From positions 2,010,030-2,074,029 of the forward strand of contig NZ_LR027842.1 of the NCBI RefSeq assembly GCF_900607225.1: DNA of 64,000 nucleotides, read 5' to 3'. A model generated the notes under the pieces. The model saw nothing but the letters and a program-made list of their open reading frames with translations, was not told the origin of the DNA and made no database searches. Shown in pieces: positions 62,227 to 64,000 of this stretch; position 1 is the stretch's first letter, and each line of letters opens with the position of its first letter. The DNA comes from [Pseudopropionibacterium] massiliense. Lineage in GTDB: Bacteria > Actinomycetota > Actinomycetes > Propionibacteriales > Propionibacteriaceae. The position numbers were made by a program, and so were the translations under genes.

Positions 62227-63656
62227 CTTGCCACCTCCAGCAGCGCCGACACGTCCAGGTTGTCCTCGCAGGCATCCGCGAGTCGTTCAATCATGGCCTC
62301 CCGCTGTTCGGCGTAGCCGGGTGCCCCCTCGCTGGGCCGCCAGCCGCTGCCGGTCAGCCGCGCGATCTCCTCGAGGAAGGCCCGGCGGAAACCGTCGGAC
62401 TCGAAGGCCCCGTGCCACATGGTCCCGAAGGTGGCGCCGACCTGCTGACCCTCGCAGAACTCCTCCCCGCCGGTGGCGTGAACCCGCCCGTGGTGGATGG
62501 TGTAGCCCTCGACCGGTTCTCCCCGCCAGGTCCCGGACGGTCTGCCGAGCACCTTAACCTCGCCGAAACGCACCTCGCCGGGAAGCAGGCCCAGGCCGGG
62601 GACGTCGCCGTCACCGGATTCGAGGTCGTCGAGGATGCGGTCGGTGAGCATCTGGTAGCCACCGCAGATACCGAGCACGGGCCGCTGCTGGCGGGCGCGG
62701 TCCCGGATCGCGTCTGCCAGGCCCCTGTCCCTGAGCCACGCCAGGTCCGTGACGGTGGCCCGCGATCCCGGCAGCACCGCGAGGTCGGCACTGGCGACCT
62801 GCTCGGGTGATGCGGTGACGACCACCTGGACGCCCGGTTCCGCGGCGAGGGCATCCACGTCGGTGGCGTTCGAGGTTCGGGGGAAGTGCACGACGGCGAC
62901 GTTCAGCACCCCGGTGCCGGGACGCAGCGCCCGCGACCCGATGGTCAGGGCGTCCTCCCCGTCCAGCCACACGTCCGCCAGCCAGGGCAGCACACCGTAG
63001 TTCCTGAGGCCGGTGCGCCGGGTCAGCTCGTCCAGCCCCGGGTCGAGCACCGCCTGGTCGCCGCGGAACTTGTTGATCAGATATCCCACCAGCCGGCCCC
63101 GGTCCTGTTCGGAGACGATGCCGTGGGTGCCGAAGATCGCCGCCAGGGCACCCCCGCGGTCGATGTCGGCGGCCAGAACCACGGGCAGCCCGAAACGTTC
63201 CGCCAGGCCGAAGTTGACGTAGTCGCCCCGCCGCAGGTTGATCTCGGCGGGCGATCCGGCGCCCTCGCACAGCACCAGGTCGTGGCCGGCGGCGAGCTCC
63301 TCGTAGGCGTCGAAGGCGGCCTCGGCCAAGTGCTGGCGTCCGCTGGCGTACTCCCCCGCCCCGAGCTGGCCCGCGGGACGGCCACGGAGCACGACGAAAC
63401 TGCGCCGGTCGCTGCCCGGTTTCAGCAGCACGGGGTTCAGCAGGCTGCTCGGCTCCACCCCGGCGGCCTGCGCCTGCAGGTACTGGGCGCGCCCGATCTC
63501 GGTGCCGTCCGAGCAGACCATCGAGTTGTTCGACATGTTCTGCGACTTGAACGGGGCCACCGTGATCCCGCGGCGCTGGAACGCGCGCGCCAGACCCGTC
63601 ACGATCAACGACTTGCCCGCATCCGATGCGGTCCCGGCGATCAGCAGCCCGGTCAT
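62223..63656 (-). CDS. cobQ: cobyric acid synthase
   Basis: A 477-residue glutamine amidotransferase. The ATP-binding start is LLIAGTASDAGKSLIVTGLA, followed by FKSQNMSNNSMV, EGAGSPAEINLR and AADIDRGGALAAIFGT. The glutaminase half has the nucleophile Cys in VLGICGGYQML, and the His-Gly pair in TMWHGAFESDGF. It amidates four carboxylates of adenosylcobyrinic acid a,c-diamide. The ATG at 63656 overlaps the cbiB stop, and its own stop overlaps cobF. A longer upstream frame runs into cbiB and is not coding. Confidence 0.94.
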   Translation of the reverse strand: MTGLLIAGTASDAGKSLIVTGLARAFQRRGITVAPFKSQNMSNNSMVCSDGTEIGRAQYLQAQAAGVEPSSLLNPVLLKPGSDRRSFVVLRGRPAGQLGAGEYASGRQHLAEAAFDAYEELAAGHDLVLCEGAGSPAEINLRRGDYVNFGLAERFGLPVVLAADIDRGGALAAIFGTHGIVSEQDRGRLVGYLINKFRGDQAVLDPGLDELTRRTGLRNYGVLPWLADVWLDGEDALTIGSRALRPGTGVLNVAVVHFPRTSNATDVDALAAEPGVQVVVTASPEQVASADLAVLPGSRATVTDLAWLRDRGLADAIRDRARQQRPVLGICGGYQMLTDRILDDLESGDGDVPGLGLLPGEVRFGEVKVLGRPSGTWRGEPVEGYTIHHGRVHATGGEEFCEGQQVGATFGTMWHGAFESDGFRRAFLEEIARLTGSGWRPSEGAPGYAEQREAMIERLADACEDNLDVSALLEVAR

Positions 63657-64000
63657 TTCCTTCCACCTCCGAACGCGATCAACGCCCCGGCCAGGAGCCC
63701 CGTGGCGGCGGCGGTGACGGCGGTCACCAGTTTCGCTGCGCGACGCACCTGCGGTCCCGTGGGGCGGGGGCCGTCGCCGAGGGTGGGGCGGGACTCCACC
63801 TGGTCGCCGTAGCGGTTCTCCCCGCCCAGTCGCACCCCGAGCGCACCTGCCCATGCGGACTCGCACCAGCCGCCATTCGGACTGGGATGACTGGCGCCGT
63901 CGCGCCGCATGATGCGCCAGGCCCGGATCGGATCCCCCCCGACCAGCGGCGCGCACACGCACGCCAGGGCCCCGGTGAGCCGCGCCGGCAGCCAGGCCGC
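63653..64000 (-). CDS. cobalamin biosynthesis protein CbiB/CobD, C-terminal part
   Basis: The frame enters from the right edge and gives the last 115 residues. It has the family stretch AWLPARLTGALACV, RDGASHPSPNGGWCESAWAG (the conserved H-x-S-P-N-x-G segment) and LGVRLGGENRYG, then a C-terminal hydrophobic end (VTAVTAAATGLLAGALIAFG). It is an inner-membrane enzyme that attaches the aminopropanol arm to cobyric acid. The stop overlaps the cobQ start (ATGA). The N-terminal half is outside the window. Confidence 0.9.
   Translation of the reverse strand, partial: AAWLPARLTGALACVCAPLVGGDPIRAWRIMRRDGASHPSPNGGWCESAWAGALGVRLGGENRYGDQVESRPTLGDGPRPTGPQVRRAAKLVTAVTAAATGLLAGALIAFGGGRK

Noticed and set aside
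1-64000. tRNA, rRNA, prophage or intact insertion sequence
   Set aside because: None was seen by eye: no tRNA clover-leaf with a GTTCRANNC arm in an intergenic gap, no transposase or integrase motifs, and gene order is dense and consistent.

Overview
The window is GC-rich (about two thirds G+C by eye) and reads as the chromosome of a high-GC Gram-positive bacterium (Actinobacteria). Pointers are a mycothiol-type formaldehyde dehydrogenase, a FdxA-type ferredoxin, frequent GTG starts, GTGA/ATGA stop-start overlaps, a KVSSS-type methionyl-tRNA synthetase and late-cobalt-insertion cobalamin genes. A Propionibacteriaceae-like host is a guess; the family is not fixed by the sequence. No rRNA, tRNA, CRISPR array, intact insertion sequence or prophage is visible. 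Most of the window is ordinary, densely packed core genome.

Layout. 0-8.3 kb: end of an unknown gene, a serpin lipoprotein, fdxA-dapC, a VanW-domain protein, an MFS exporter, a pentapeptide-repeat protein and an SppA-type peptidase. 8.4-13.2 kb: transketolase, a 69-aa protein, a purine-type phosphoribosyltransferase, a GNAT acetyltransferase, then a decayed sugar-uptake locus (regulator tail plus MFS gene with an internal deletion). 13.2-23.4 kb: a penicillin-acylase-family hydrolase, then a tightly overlapping five-gene operon on the minus strand: SWIM zinc finger, DUF5691, MoxR AAA+ ATPase, DUF5682 (with TraB/ChaN-like motifs) and a VWA protein. This operon is the best candidate for a poorly understood system. 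23.5-32.7 kb: mycothiol-dependent dehydrogenase, two superfamily 2 helicases, a GNAT-Nudix fusion, a small membrane protein and a membrane-bound glycerophosphodiester phosphodiesterase. 32.8-39.5 kb: a TM2-domain protein that appears to start at ATA, purine nucleoside phosphorylase overlapping a phosphohexomutase, and two tandem DUF2207 paralogues.

39.7-46.4 kb: metG, a small ABC transporter overlapping an S9 peptidase, and a ThrE-type exporter. 46.4-53.8 kb (minus strand, read from high to low coordinate): BMP-type nucleoside-binding lipoprotein, ABC ATPase, two permeases, cytidine deaminase, adenosine deaminase, RNase HI and ThrE in an almost gap-free series. With the purine nucleoside phosphorylase and phosphohexomutase at 33-36 kb and the phosphoribosyltransferase at 11 kb, the window holds most of a nucleoside uptake and salvage route. 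53.9-57.2 kb: an APH-fold kinase, a CNNM/CBS membrane protein and purU. 57.3-64 kb: a cobalamin riboswitch feeding cobN on the plus strand, facing cobF, cobQ and cbiB/cobD on the minus strand.

A window-wide pattern is that at least 13 genes carry a TANNNT hexamer 6-10 bases before the start codon and lack a usable Shine-Dalgarno sequence, which points to leaderless transcription. This hexamer fixes several starts (metG, the SWIM gene, the 69-aa gene).
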